A stretch of 42,622 nt of DNA. Source: Anaerolineae bacterium. GTDB lineage: Bacteria; Chloroflexota; Anaerolineae; B4-G1; DUEL01. The notes beneath the pieces were generated by a model. That model was not told the origin of the DNA and did no database searches. It worked only from the letters and a program-made list of their open reading frames with translations. A program made the translations under genes and the position numbers. The stretch lies in NCBI GenBank assembly GCA_025060135.1, contig JANXCY010000002.1:1-42622 (forward strand). The letters are read 5' to 3'. This document shows positions 34,848-42,622 of this stretch, in pieces. Position 1 is the first letter of the stretch; each line of letters starts with the position of its first letter.

Positions 34848-35699
34848 TCAGAACGAAAAGAGGGCTCTGTGATCTGGCCCTGCGGGATTGCGCCCACCTG
34901 AAGAAGCCCTATCCCTCTGCCTCCAATACCGCTCCGCCGGACTTTCTCCTCCCACCTCTCCCGCGTAGGCCCGGAAGTGGGCCGCCAGGTCGGCTTCGTC
35001 GGCCCAGAAACTGGTGATCTGGGAACGGTAGCAGAGCGCAGCAGCGATTTTTGCCTCCAGCGCCGCCCCGTCCAGCGTAACCACCTCAGCTACCCATTCC
35101 CCCTCCCCTCGCGCCTCTTCCACCTTCCCGGCCTCCCCGGCGTACGGGTAGTCCTCATAGTAGACCAGAGGCCTGCGGGTCCGCTCCGCCGCCTCTCGTA
35201 CCAGTCGATGGTCTACATGCCGCCCAGCCCCCAGGGGAACGCAGAGCCCAGCAGAGGACGGCAGTTCGGCGATCCGACCCGTCAACTCCTCCAGCATCGC
35301 GTGGTCCTCCTCGGCCACCGGCCCCCATAACGAATCGTAGTTCGGGTAGAGGAAGCGACCATCGGGCGCGCGCCGGTAGATACAATCCCGAAAGTCCCAG
35401 TGAACTGCCACCGCTCCCAGAAGAGCCAGCGCGGCCCGGTCCTCCTCTCGCCGGGCCGCCGGGGCATCCACTTCCTCCAGCCCCCAATACGCATGGAGCA
35501 ATTGGGCGTAGTCCGAAAGCGGGCCCTCCGGACTCGCCGCGCAGACCGTTACCACCCAGACTGTTAGCCCCGCCCGTACCTGGAGGGCAATGCGCCCCCC
35601 GCAGGAGAAGACCACGTCGTCCAGGTGAGGGGAAAGGTAAATCCACTCCGGGTGTTCTTCTTGACAAATTGTTGCAGTTGCATATAATTGCATTGGCAA
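34848..35699 (-). CDS. PIG-L family deacetylase
   Basis: 283 aa. The ATG at 35697-35699 follows AGGAG by six bases; a second ATG two codons on is possible. The zinc-binding motifs of GlcNAc-type deacetylases are seen: YLSPHLDDVVFSCGG (residues about 21-35) and GAGRHVDHRLV. The family removes acetyl from GlcNAc-linked small molecules or lipids, as in mycothiol, bacillithiol or GPI synthesis. The N-terminal 20 residues (MPMQLYATATICQEEHPEWI) are unusual. Neighbours do not reveal the substrate. The plus-strand promoter of the FmdE gene lies inside its first codons. Confidence 0.87.
   Translation of the reverse strand: MPMQLYATATICQEEHPEWIYLSPHLDDVVFSCGGRIALQVRAGLTVWVVTVCAASPEGPLSDYAQLLHAYWGLEEVDAPAARREEDRAALALLGAVAVHWDFRDCIYRRAPDGRFLYPNYDSLWGPVAEEDHAMLEELTGRIAELPSSAGLCVPLGAGRHVDHRLVREAAERTRRPLVYYEDYPYAGEAGKVEEARGEGEWVAEVVTLDGAALEAKIAAALCYRSQITSFWADEADLAAHFRAYAGEVGGESPAERYWRQRDRASSGGRNPAGPDHRALFSF
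35661..35688 (+). promoter_or_regulatory. Perfect-consensus promoter of the FmdE gene, inside the PIG-L 5' coding region
   Basis: TTGACA at 35661-35666 and TATAAT at 35683-35688, with a 16-base spacer, about 57 bases before the FmdE ATG. The two genes are divergent, and this promoter overlaps codons 4-13 of the PIG-L gene. Confidence 0.7.
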
Positions 35700-35744
35700 C
35701 TCCTATCTGTAATTTGGAACCCCTTGATCATTCCCAGGAAGCCC

Positions 35745-36677
35745 ATGTTAACCCGGGAAGCCGTTTTCCGCCAGATTGATGCCGACCGGGTCATCCCTAT
35801 TCAAGAAGTGGTCGGTGTCCTCTATGATAACTATCTCCGGATGCCTGTGCGTTTCCGCCATCGCGGGCGAGAGTACGACGTGGTGGAACTGATCGGTGCC
35901 TTTCGCGAGTCCTCCAGTCCTCCGTCTACTCTGTACCTGGTGCGTGTCCAGGAGGGGACGGTGTTTGCTCTCTACCTGGACCTGACGGAACTGGTGGAGC
36001 AGGGAGGGCAGATGTTCTGGCGCGGGCAATGGGTGCTTCATTTTCAGGTAGAGGAGGAAGAAGCCATGCTGGTCGACCTGCGTCTGAAACAGATTGCCGA
36101 TTTTCATGGCCATCTCTGCCCCGACCTGGCGCTGGGGTATCGGGTGAGTCAGTATGCGCTGGAACGGCTGACCATGGCCCTGATGTCCGGTGTCCTGCTG
36201 CGGGTCATTGTGGAGAATACTACCTCGGCAGTGGACGCTATCCAGCATATGACGGGCTGCACGGTCGGGAATCGGCGGCTCCTGGTGCGGGATTGGGGAA
36301 AACACGTCTACACCTTCATCTACAGCGATAGCGAAGGTCTGCGCCTTTCCCTCCGACCGGGCATCCTGCCTGCCAACCCGGAGATGGCGGAACTGGAGGG
36401 GAAAATCCAGGCCGGCCAGGCCACCCTTATGGAAACTGCCCGGTATCAGACGTTGTTGGACCAGCGTATTATGTTCATCCTGGAAACCCCGGCCGAGACC
36501 CTCTTCGCTGCTTGTTATCGGCCGGTCGGCTGGCCGATGGACCAGCATGCCATGGCTTTTGCTCGCTGTGAAGTGTGTGATGAACCCGTCCTGGAAACGC
36601 ATCTGATTCTGCAAAATGGCCGACACTGTTGCCTGGGCTGCGTCAGTGGGCGGCTCCCTGTCTGCGCTGAGGAGTAA
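35745..36677 (+). CDS. FmdE-family protein with extra N-terminal domain and zinc ribbon
   Basis: 310 aa from the ATG at 35745 (CCAGGAAGCCC before it). Residues about 1-115 are a beta-rich domain I do not know ([40 protein letters not shown]). Residues about 117-225 are an FmdE domain: [20 protein letters not shown] with the conserved His and Cys, then [20 protein letters not shown] with a second Cys, and [10 protein letters not shown]. The C-terminus has a zinc-ribbon-like [12 protein letters not shown] and CCLGCVSG. FmdE is named after genes beside formylmethanofuran dehydrogenase; its exact role, probably in metal or sulfur handling, is unknown. The epimerase follows after 16 bases. Confidence 0.75.
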   Translation: MLTREAVFRQIDADRVIPIQEVVGVLYDNYLRMPVRFRHRGREYDVVELIGAFRESSSPPSTLYLVRVQEGTVFALYLDLTELVEQGGQMFWRGQWVLHFQVEEEEAMLVDLRLKQIADFHGHLCPDLALGYRVSQYALERLTMALMSGVLLRVIVENTTSAVDAIQHMTGCTVGNRRLLVRDWGKHVYTFIYSDSEGLRLSLRPGILPANPEMAELEGKIQAGQATLMETARYQTLLDQRIMFILETPAETLFAACYRPVGWPMDQHAMAFARCEVCDEPVLETHLILQNGRHCCLGCVSGRLPVCAEE

Positions 36678-36693
36678 ATCGGTAGAGGCGGGG

Positions 36694-37764
36694 ATGAACG
36701 TAGCGTTTTCTCCCAATCAACTCTCCAAACGCTATCTGATCACCGGCGGCTCGGGCTTCCTGGGGATTAACCTGATTCGCTATTTGCTGGAACGAGGCCA
36801 GCAAGTGGTCTCGCTGGACATTGCGCCGTTGGAATACCCGGATGTAACGGGGCAGGTACGGGCTATTCAAGGTGATATTCGGGACCCTCAGACGGTGCGG
36901 ACTGCCCTAGAGGGGGTGGACATCGTGGTCCATGCGGCAGCCGCTCTGCCCCTCTACGATCCGGCCGACATCTTTTCCACCGAGGTAGAAGGGACACGCA
37001 TTGTTCTGGAAGAATCTTTCCAGCGGAATGTGGATCGGGTCATCCACATCTCGTCCACTGCCGTCTATGGCATCCCTGACCACCATCCACTGGTAGAGAG
37101 CGATCCCCTGCGGGGCGTGGGGCCCTATGGGAAGGCCAAAGTGCTGGCCGAGCAGGTGTGTGAGGCGTACCGACGCAAGGGAATGTGTATCCCCATCCTT
37201 CGTCCCAAGTCCTTCGTCGGGCCGGAGCGGTTGGGCGTGTTTGCGCTGCTGTACGAGTGGGCCAGAGATGGCAAAAACTTCCCCATCCTGGGAAAAGGCG
37301 ACAACCGGTACCAACTGCTGGATGTGGAGGACCTATGTCAGGCGATCTGGCTCTGTGCCACCCTGCCCCGGGAGACGGTGAACGACACGTTCAATATCGG
37401 TGCCCGGGAGTTTGATACCCTGCGGTCGGATTTCCAGGCTGTCCTGGATTACGCCGGTTATGGCCGTCGGATCGTTTCTCTGCCGGAAAAGCCGGCCATT
37501 CTCGTGCTCCGGGTGCTGGAACGCCTGGGGTGGTCGCCGCTGTATCAGTGGATTTACGAGACAGTGGGCAAGGACTCGTATGTTTCCATCGCGAAGGCTG
37601 AGGAGCGCCTGGGGTTCCGGCCCCGGTATTCCAATCGGGAGGCCCTGCTGCGCAACTACCGGTGGTACATAGAAAACGCCGATCGGATCAAGAGCACCCA
37701 TGGGATTACCCATCGGGTGCCGTGGAGACAGGGGCTGCTCCGGGTGGCCAAGTGGTTCTTTTGA
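36694..37764 (+). CDS. NAD-dependent epimerase/dehydratase (extended SDR)
   Basis: 356 aa from the ATG at 36694, which has AGAGGCGGGG upstream. The Rossmann motif is [16 protein letters not shown] (GGxGFLG, residues about 18-33). The catalytic part is ISSTAVYG and the Tyr/Lys pair in [13 protein letters not shown]. The C-terminal region (about 285-350) resembles sugar-nucleotide epimerases or 3-beta-hydroxysteroid-type dehydrogenases. The substrate cannot be told. It lies between the two FmdE-family genes with short spacing (16 and 61 bases), so a shared transcript is likely. Confidence 0.85.
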   Translation: MNVAFSPNQLSKRYLITGGSGFLGINLIRYLLERGQQVVSLDIAPLEYPDVTGQVRAIQGDIRDPQTVRTALEGVDIVVHAAAALPLYDPADIFSTEVEGTRIVLEESFQRNVDRVIHISSTAVYGIPDHHPLVESDPLRGVGPYGKAKVLAEQVCEAYRRKGMCIPILRPKSFVGPERLGVFALLYEWARDGKNFPILGKGDNRYQLLDVEDLCQAIWLCATLPRETVNDTFNIGAREFDTLRSDFQAVLDYAGYGRRIVSLPEKPAILVLRVLERLGWSPLYQWIYETVGKDSYVSIAKAEERLGFRPRYSNREALLRNYRWYIENADRIKSTHGITHRVPWRQGLLRVAKWFF

Positions 37765-37825
37765 AGAAAATGACGAATTCCGCGCTGGACCCAGCCATGG
37801 ATCTTCCCAGGCAAGAGAGGTGAAT

Positions 37826-38530
37826 ATGATATTGCCGACTCAGCCCCGAACCGCGGTGGAGTTGTTCATCCGGGCAGGGGACATCCACTCCCTTCTCCTG
37901 AAGGCCGGAGAACTCCACGGCCATTTCTGTCCCTTCCTCGCCCTGGGCGTCCGGGCCGGGCTCATCGCCATGCAGGCCCTGGGCGTCCAGGAGAACCCCG
38001 GCATGGAGGACGTCGTTGCCATTCTGGAGTGCAACAATTGCTTCAGCGACGGCGTTCAGGTCGTAACCGGCTGTACCTTTGGCAACAACGCGCTCATCTA
38101 CCGGGACGTGGGCAAGACGGCCTTCACGCTGGCCCGGCGGAATGGCGAGGCCGTCCGCGTCGCCCTCCGGGCTGACTTCGTGGAGGGGTTCCGAAGCCGC
38201 ATCCCCGAAGAGGCCAACGTCCTTTTCCGCAAGATCGTCCAGGAACACCAGGAAGCGACGCCCGAAGAGCGGGCCCGCCTAAACGAACTCTGGACCGAGG
38301 CCTCCTTCCGGCAACTGGAAATCCCGCAGGAGGAGGTCTTCATCGTCCAGCGCCTGCATGTGGAGGTACCGCCCCGATCCCGCATCTTCGCCTCGGTGCG
38401 TTGTGCCCTCTGCGGAGAGAGCGTGATGGAGACCCGGGCCCGCATCAAGGACGGCCAGCCCGTCTGTATCCCCTGCGCCGGGGACGCCCACTACCGTCTG
38501 GACGGCTACGGCATCTCGGTGGGGGGTTAA
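37826..38530 (+). CDS. FmdE-family protein with C-terminal zinc ribbon
   Basis: 234 aa from the ATG at 37826 (GAGAGGTG before it). The FmdE domain starts near residue 25: AGELHGHFCPFLALGVRAGL, then ECNNCFSDGVQVVTGCTFGN, and RDVGKTAFTLARR. The C-terminal CALCGESVMETRARIKDGQP and CIPC form a zinc ribbon. Compared with the protein at 35745, it lacks the N-terminal domain and has two more cysteines in ECNNC, which is the usual FmdE form. It precedes the ABC transporter genes by about 170 bases that hold a repeat block, so cotranscription is possible but not certain. Confidence 0.8.
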   Translation: MILPTQPRTAVELFIRAGDIHSLLLKAGELHGHFCPFLALGVRAGLIAMQALGVQENPGMEDVVAILECNNCFSDGVQVVTGCTFGNNALIYRDVGKTAFTLARRNGEAVRVALRADFVEGFRSRIPEEANVLFRKIVQEHQEATPEERARLNELWTEASFRQLEIPQEEVFIVQRLHVEVPPRSRIFASVRCALCGESVMETRARIKDGQPVCIPCAGDAHYRLDGYGISVGG

Positions 38531-38533
38531 ATA

Positions 38534-38683
38534 GACAGGATTAACAGGATTAACATGATTAAAAAAAGGCGGAATTGGCAGGATTCACAGGATGAGCAAG
38601 ATCAACGAGATTGATAGAATTTATCCTGTAAATCCTGTAAATCCTGTAATCCTGTAATCCTGTAAATCCTGTAATCCTGTCCA
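38534..38683. repeat. ACAGGATTA / TAATCCTGT tandem and inverted repeat block
   Basis: ACAGGATTA-type units on the left (from 38534, about two clear copies and degenerate ones) face seven copies of AATCCTGT with 8-9 bp periodicity on the right (38622-38680). The arms are inverted, so the RNA can fold into a long imperfect hairpin. It lies between the FmdE and ABC permease genes. Confidence 0.8.
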
Positions 38684-38700
38684 TTTCATCACCGGCTGTG

Positions 38701-39690
38701 ATGAACAGGGTTTTCCAGGGATTTGTCGGCAGGGTTTTTTCCTATCTATTCAGCCTGTGGGTCATCCTGACCCTCAACTTTCTCCTGCCGCGCCTGATGC
38801 CCGGGGACCCACTGGCGGCGCTGCTGGACCCGGCCAGTTCGGACTACGTCTTTGACCCCGAGGTGCGGGCCGCTCTGGAGGCCTATTACGGCCTGGATCG
38901 TCCTCTGCTGGAACAGTACGCCCGCTACCTGGTGGGCATCTTCACTGGCGACCTGGGCCGCTCTATCCGCCTGAGCCGTCCGGTAGGAGAACTGGTGGCC
39001 TCCCGCCTGCCCTGGACGTTGCTGCTGGTGGGGACGGCGCTCCTCCTCTCCTCGGCCCTCGCGCTGGTCGCTGGTACGGAGGCGGGCTGGCGCCGGGGCT
39101 CCCGAACCGACCGCGCGCTGGTGGCCGTCCACCTTCTCCTGGCGAACGTCCCCGTCTACCTCACCGGGATGCTCTTCATTCACCTCTTCGGGGCCCGGCT
39201 GGGCTGGCTTCCGATGGCCGGAGGGCGCACCCCCTTTGCCCGCTACGAGACGCTCCTGGCCGCCGCTTTGGACATCGGTCGCCACCTGGTTCTCCCAGCC
39301 CTGACGCTGACCCTGGGGATGCTCGGAGTCAAGTTTCTCCTGGTGCGCAACACGATGGTTACTGTCCTGGGGGAGGACTTTATGCTGGTTGCCCGGGCCA
39401 AGGGGCTCCCTGAGGGCCGGTTGAAGTGGGGGCACGGGCTGCGCAACGCCGTTCTCCCCTTCGTGGCCCACCTGGCCGCCCACGCTGGGATGGCCATCAC
39501 TGGCGCCGTCTTCATAGAGACGCTTTTCAACTACCCCGGGATGGGCCGCCTCATCTTTGAGTCCGTCACCGCTCGGGATTACCCTGTCATCCAGGGGGTC
39601 TTCCTGGTCGTCTCGGCCGTGGTGCTGACGGCCAACCTGGCCGCCGACCTGCTCAACGCCCGGCTGGATCCCCGGGTTCTGGAGGGATGA
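38701..39690 (+). CDS. dppB: Peptide/nickel-type ABC transporter permease (DppB-like)
   Basis: 329 aa from the ATG at 38701; a GTG one codon earlier is possible. It has six TM helices: a first one near residues 10-30, the long periplasmic segment that DppB has (LPRLMPGDPLAALLDPASSD and PEVRAALEAYYGLDRPLLEQ), and the EAA loop around EDFMLVARAKGLPEGR, then FIETLFNYPGMGRLIFESV. It is the channel half for di-/oligopeptides or nickel. The weak ribosome site and the repeat upstream are unusual. The next gene overlaps the stop (ATGATG). Confidence 0.88.
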   Translation: MNRVFQGFVGRVFSYLFSLWVILTLNFLLPRLMPGDPLAALLDPASSDYVFDPEVRAALEAYYGLDRPLLEQYARYLVGIFTGDLGRSIRLSRPVGELVASRLPWTLLLVGTALLLSSALALVAGTEAGWRRGSRTDRALVAVHLLLANVPVYLTGMLFIHLFGARLGWLPMAGGRTPFARYETLLAAALDIGRHLVLPALTLTLGMLGVKFLLVRNTMVTVLGEDFMLVARAKGLPEGRLKWGHGLRNAVLPFVAHLAAHAGMAITGAVFIETLFNYPGMGRLIFESVTARDYPVIQGVFLVVSAVVLTANLAADLLNARLDPRVLEG

Positions 39691-40520
39691 TGCGGCGCCT
39701 TCCAGCGGAGATGGCGTTCGGTCTGGGGATACTGGCCCTCTTCGGCGCGGTGGCCCTGCTGGCGCCGGTCGTGGCCCCTTACGACCCCCACGCATTCAGC
39801 GGCCAGCCGCTGGAGCGGCCCAGCCGGGCCCACCCTCTGGGTACTAACGACGTCGGCCACGATATCCTCAGCGAATTGCTCTACGGCGCGCGGGTCTCCC
39901 TGACCGTCGCCCTGGCGGCTGGGGCTGGTACCGTCCTCCTGGGCACCCTGGTCGGCGGGGCCGCTGGATACGCGGGGGGATGGGTGGACCGCGTTCTGAT
40001 GCGGCTGGTGGACGGGATGATGAGCCTGCCCCGGCTGCCGCTGATTATCCTGCTGATCGCCTTCCTGGGCGCTGGTCTCCCCCAGACCATTCTGGTTATC
40101 GCTCTCCTCTTCTGGCCGACCACCGCCCGGGTCATCCGCGCCCAGGTCCAGAGCGTCCGAACAAGGGGCTACGTCCGGATGGCCCGACTGTTTGGCGGCG
40201 GGCCGGCCTACGTTTTCCTGCGGCACATCCTTCCCGCGATCGGCACCCTTGTCGCCCATGGGCTGGTCGTCTCGGCGGGCACGGCGGTGGCCATAGAGGC
40301 CGGCCTGGCTTTCCTGGGCCTGGGGGACCCCACGGCCAAGAGTTGGGGACTGATGGTCCGCTTTGCCCTCAACCTCCCCGGCCTCTTTCTGACCGACCGC
40401 TGGCTCTGGTGGGCCCTGCCCCCGGCCCTCTGCATCACCCTGCTGGTCCTGGCCCTGACCTTCCTGGGCATCGGGCTGGAACGGCGCCTGAACCCCCGGT
40501 TGAACCGGAGGTGGCAGTGA
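39687..40520 (+). CDS. dppC: Peptide/nickel-type ABC transporter permease (DppC-like)
   Basis: 277 aa, ATG overlapping the dppB stop by four bases. It has the DppC features: a single N-terminal TM, then LGTNDVGHDILSELLYGARV, the EAA loop RTRGYVRMARLFGGGPAYVF, and AGLAFLGLGDPTAKSWG. It pairs with the DppB protein as the second membrane subunit. Its stop shares bases with the start of the fused ATPase gene (GTGATG). Confidence 0.9.
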   Translation: MMRRLPAEMAFGLGILALFGAVALLAPVVAPYDPHAFSGQPLERPSRAHPLGTNDVGHDILSELLYGARVSLTVALAAGAGTVLLGTLVGGAAGYAGGWVDRVLMRLVDGMMSLPRLPLIILLIAFLGAGLPQTILVIALLFWPTTARVIRAQVQSVRTRGYVRMARLFGGGPAYVFLRHILPAIGTLVAHGLVVSAGTAVAIEAGLAFLGLGDPTAKSWGLMVRFALNLPGLFLTDRWLWWALPPALCITLLVLALTFLGIGLERRLNPRLNRRWQ

Positions 40521-42277
40521 TGCTGGTCGTTCGGGACCTTCGGGTAACCTTTTCGCGGGACGGGAAGAGCGGCGTCCGGGCCGTGGACGGCGTCTCCTTT
40601 GAACTGGCGCGAGGAGGCGCGCTGGGGGTCATCGGCGAGACCGGCGCGGGCAAGACGACGCTGGCCCGCGCCCTGCTGGGGCTTCATCCGCCGGAGTGCG
40701 TCCAGGGTTCAGTCCGTTTGGACGGACGGGAACTGGCGGGTCTCTCTGAGGAGGAATGGCGCGCCGTCCGCTGGCGCCGCATCGCCCTCGTCGTCCAGTC
40801 GGTGGGGACGGCGCTGGACCCGGTCTATCGGGTGGGGGAGCAGATCGGGGAGCCGATGCGGTTCCACCTGGGGCTCTCCCCGGCGGAGGCGTGGGCCCGG
40901 GCAGAGGAACTGGCCCGGAGGGTGGGACTGGAGCCCCGTCACCTGTGCGCGTATCCCCACCAACTCTCCGGCGGCGAAAAACAGCGGGCCCTGCTGGCGA
41001 TGGCCCTGGGCTGCAATCCGGAGGTGCTGGTATTGGACGAGCCCACCAGCGGCCAGGATATGCTCTCCCGGGTCCGGCTGCTGGACCTGCTGGCAGACCT
41101 GCGCCGGGAGCGGGGGACGGCTCTCCTGGTCGTTTCCCACGACCTGGGGGCGGTGGCCCGACTGACGGAGGAGGTGGCCGTCCTCTACGCCGGGAAACTG
41201 GTGGAGGTCGGGCCCACAGAGGCCGTCTTCGGCGACCCCCGTCATCCGTACACGTGGGGACTCCTCCATTCCTACCCGGATATGGACACGGCCCGGGACC
41301 TGCGGAGCATCCGGGGCCTCCCGCCGGACCCTGCCCATCCGCCAGCAGGGTGCCGGTTCCATCCCCGCTGTACCCAGGCGGTGGAGAAGTGTCGGCACGA
41401 GGAGCCGCCGCTGGTGGAGGTCGCAGGCCGCCAGGTGGCCTGCCACCTGGGAGGTCTCCAGACCCTGCTGCGGGCCGAGTCGCTGCGCAAGGTTTTTTTC
41501 GTGGACAACGGCGGCCCCCGGAGCCCGTTGGAGGCCGTCCGGGGCGTCTCTCTGGAAATCCGGGAGGGGGAGGTTGTTGCCCTGGTAGGCGAGACCGGCA
41601 GCGGCAAGACCACTCTGGGCCGGATGCTGGTGGGGCTCCTTTCCCCCGACGGCGGCCGCGTCGTCCTGGAGGGGCGGGACCTGACGGCGGCCCAGGGGGA
41701 GAAATGGCGGTGGCTCTCCCGTCGGGTCCAGTTGATCCCTCAGGACCCCTTTGATGCCGTCAGCCCCCGGATGACGGTGGACCAGGTCGTCCGGGAGCCG
41801 CTGGACATCCAGAAGGTCGGCGCGCCCCCAGAGCGGGAGGAGAAGGTCCGGCAGGTGCTGAAGGCGGTGGGCCTTCCCACCGACCCCGTGTTCCTCTCCC
41901 TGCACGCCCACGAACTCAGCGGCGGGCAACTCCAGCGGGTCGTCATCGCCCGCGCGCTGGTCCTGGAGCCCAAACTCCTCATCGCCGACGAGCCGGTGGC
42001 GATGCTGGACCCCAGCGAGCAGGCCCGGGTGATGAACCTGCTGAAGGAAATCCAGGTGGAGCGGGGGCTGGCGATGCTGCTCATCTCCCACGACCTGGCC
42101 CTGGTCCGGAAAGTCGCCGACCGCATCCTGGTGATGCACCAGGGTCGGATTGTGGAGGAGGGGCCCGGGAGCCGGGTGGTAACCCGCCCCATCCACGAAC
42201 ACACCCGTGCGCTCCTGGAGAGTGCCCCGCGAATCGGGGTTTTCACCGCAGAGGACGCGGAGGAAACAGAGTTTTAA
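40520..42277 (+). CDS. Fused DppD-DppF-type double ATPase
   Basis: 585 aa from the ATG at 40520, with GGAGGTG before it. Two ABC domains lie in one chain. The first (residues about 1-235) has GETGAGKT, LSGGEKQ and VLVLDEPTSG, ending in the oligopeptide-type C-terminal motif with GCRFHPRCTQAVEKC (about 275-290). The second (about 320-575) has GETGSGKT, LSGGQLQR and LLIADEPVAMLD. DppD and DppF are normally two proteins; fusions occur in some bacteria. The chain ends FTAEDAEETEF, which is encoded by a repeat-like stretch also seen just beyond the stop. It powers the DppBC permeases. Confidence 0.9.
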   Translation: MLVVRDLRVTFSRDGKSGVRAVDGVSFELARGGALGVIGETGAGKTTLARALLGLHPPECVQGSVRLDGRELAGLSEEEWRAVRWRRIALVVQSVGTALDPVYRVGEQIGEPMRFHLGLSPAEAWARAEELARRVGLEPRHLCAYPHQLSGGEKQRALLAMALGCNPEVLVLDEPTSGQDMLSRVRLLDLLADLRRERGTALLVVSHDLGAVARLTEEVAVLYAGKLVEVGPTEAVFGDPRHPYTWGLLHSYPDMDTARDLRSIRGLPPDPAHPPAGCRFHPRCTQAVEKCRHEEPPLVEVAGRQVACHLGGLQTLLRAESLRKVFFVDNGGPRSPLEAVRGVSLEIREGEVVALVGETGSGKTTLGRMLVGLLSPDGGRVVLEGRDLTAAQGEKWRWLSRRVQLIPQDPFDAVSPRMTVDQVVREPLDIQKVGAPPEREEKVRQVLKAVGLPTDPVFLSLHAHELSGGQLQRVVIARALVLEPKLLIADEPVAMLDPSEQARVMNLLKEIQVERGLAMLLISHDLALVRKVADRILVMHQGRIVEEGPGSRVVTRPIHEHTRALLESAPRIGVFTAEDAEETEF

Positions 42278-42370
42278 AAATAACTTTTGCGCTCTTGCGG
42301 TTCAATGAAAACCGCAGAGGGCGCCAAGAGCGCAAAGAAAAGATGGAAACACCTTGCATCTTCTTTGCGG
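42245..42370. repeat. CCGCAGAGGxCGC-type dispersed repeat after the ATPase gene
   Basis: ACCGCAGAGGACGCGGAGGAA (42245-42265) and ACCGCAGAGGGCGCCAAGAG (42310-42329) are related copies. The first encodes the last residues of the fused ATPase. A GCGGTGCAATCC stretch and GCGCTCTTGCGG form inverted partners around them. The region otherwise has no gene and no terminator I can name. Confidence 0.5.
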
Positions 42371-42403
42371 TGCAATCCAAATCTATCATAAGGAGGTCTT
42401 CCG

Positions 42404-42622
42404 ATGTCCTTGAAACGCTGGTTTTCTCTGTTCATCCTGCTGGCCGTGATGCTGACGGCCTGCCAGGGCGCTCAGCCCCCTCCGACGGCGACCGTTCCAC
42501 CTCCGGCGACGGTCGCCCCGACCCCTGTCCCGCCGAGCCCGACGCCGACCCCGGTCTTCGTGGAGGTCCTGCGGGTGCCCGGCGGCGGGTACTGGGGACA
42601 CCCCTCGCCCTTCGGGTTCAAC
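42404..42622 (+). CDS. Lipoprotein substrate-binding protein, probably SBP_bac_5 family (cut by window edge)
   Basis: The first 73 codons. AGGAGG precedes the ATG by seven bases. The signal peptide ends with a lipobox VMLTAC (Cys20), followed by a Pro/Thr-rich stalk (residues 21-50). The start of the mature domain reads VEVLRVPGGGYWGHPSPFGF, which fits the start of family-5 extracellular binding proteins; the rest is beyond the window. Position right after permease and ATPase genes supports a peptide or nickel binding role, with the protein anchored to the membrane outside. Confidence 0.75.
   Translation, partial: MSLKRWFSLFILLAVMLTACQGAQPPPTATVPPPATVAPTPVPPSPTPTPVFVEVLRVPGGGYWGHPSPFGFN

Overview
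The window is GC-rich bacterial chromosome and most likely comes from a thermophilic member of the Chloroflexota (Anaerolineae-like). This is inferred from several things: secreted proteins with proline/threonine-rich linkers and a C-terminal 'YLPVVMRN' tail, a fused ADP-forming acetyl-CoA synthetase, an adenosine-specific-kinase-family protein, an archaemetzincin, the AmrS radical SAM enzyme, and a DppD-DppF-type fused ATPase beside a lipoprotein substrate-binding protein. No rRNA, tRNA or CRISPR array was recognised.

Layout. 1-3594 (minus): a secreted two-gene unit, with a DUF5060-like glycan-enzyme fragment cut by the left edge preceded by a PQQ-propeller protein. 3767-11140 (plus): mnmA, a small ORF, a two-TM protein and a YtxH protein interrupted by a decayed restriction-modification remnant, an alpha/beta hydrolase, the adenosine-kinase-family protein, CcdA, and ADP-forming acetyl-CoA synthetase. 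11151-13886: sufS-sufU (minus) divergent from sufT and archaemetzincin (plus), so cysteine desulfurase, scaffold and a maturation factor share one control region. 14063-17041: a GT39 membrane glycosyltransferase followed by a gene graveyard: a MacB/FtsX C-terminal fragment, a palindromic repeat, and an acyl-CoA dehydrogenase with a large internal deletion. 17079-18059 (minus): a LysM lipoprotein.

18298-21555: a ferrous-iron uptake unit (fur, feoA, feoB, feoC-like). It starts from a consensus promoter with a Fur-box-like site, and a 172-bp element with terminal inverted repeats sits between feoB and feoC. 21698-31069 (minus): cdd, a CorC/HlyC protein, sbcD, a coiled-coil protein, coaD, recG, amrS and an MFS transporter. 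31326-34822 (plus): glmU, a DUF3343 protein and recN. 34848-35699 (minus): a PIG-L deacetylase. 35745-42622 (plus): two FmdE-family proteins flanking an NAD-dependent epimerase, then a peptide/nickel-type ABC transporter (two permeases, a fused double ATPase, and the start of a lipoprotein binding protein that runs off the right edge).

Most of the window is ordinary housekeeping. The points that deserve a second look are: a dispersed palindrome (AGGTGACNGTCACCT) that is translated inside one secreted protein and also caps a gene fragment 16 kb away; the 172-bp inverted-repeat element inside the feo operon; a four-cysteine insert in a GT39 loop; the FmdE pair beside an ABC transporter; and recurrent TTGACA/TATAAT promoters with 16-nt spacers. 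I did not find a clear new defence or biosynthetic system.
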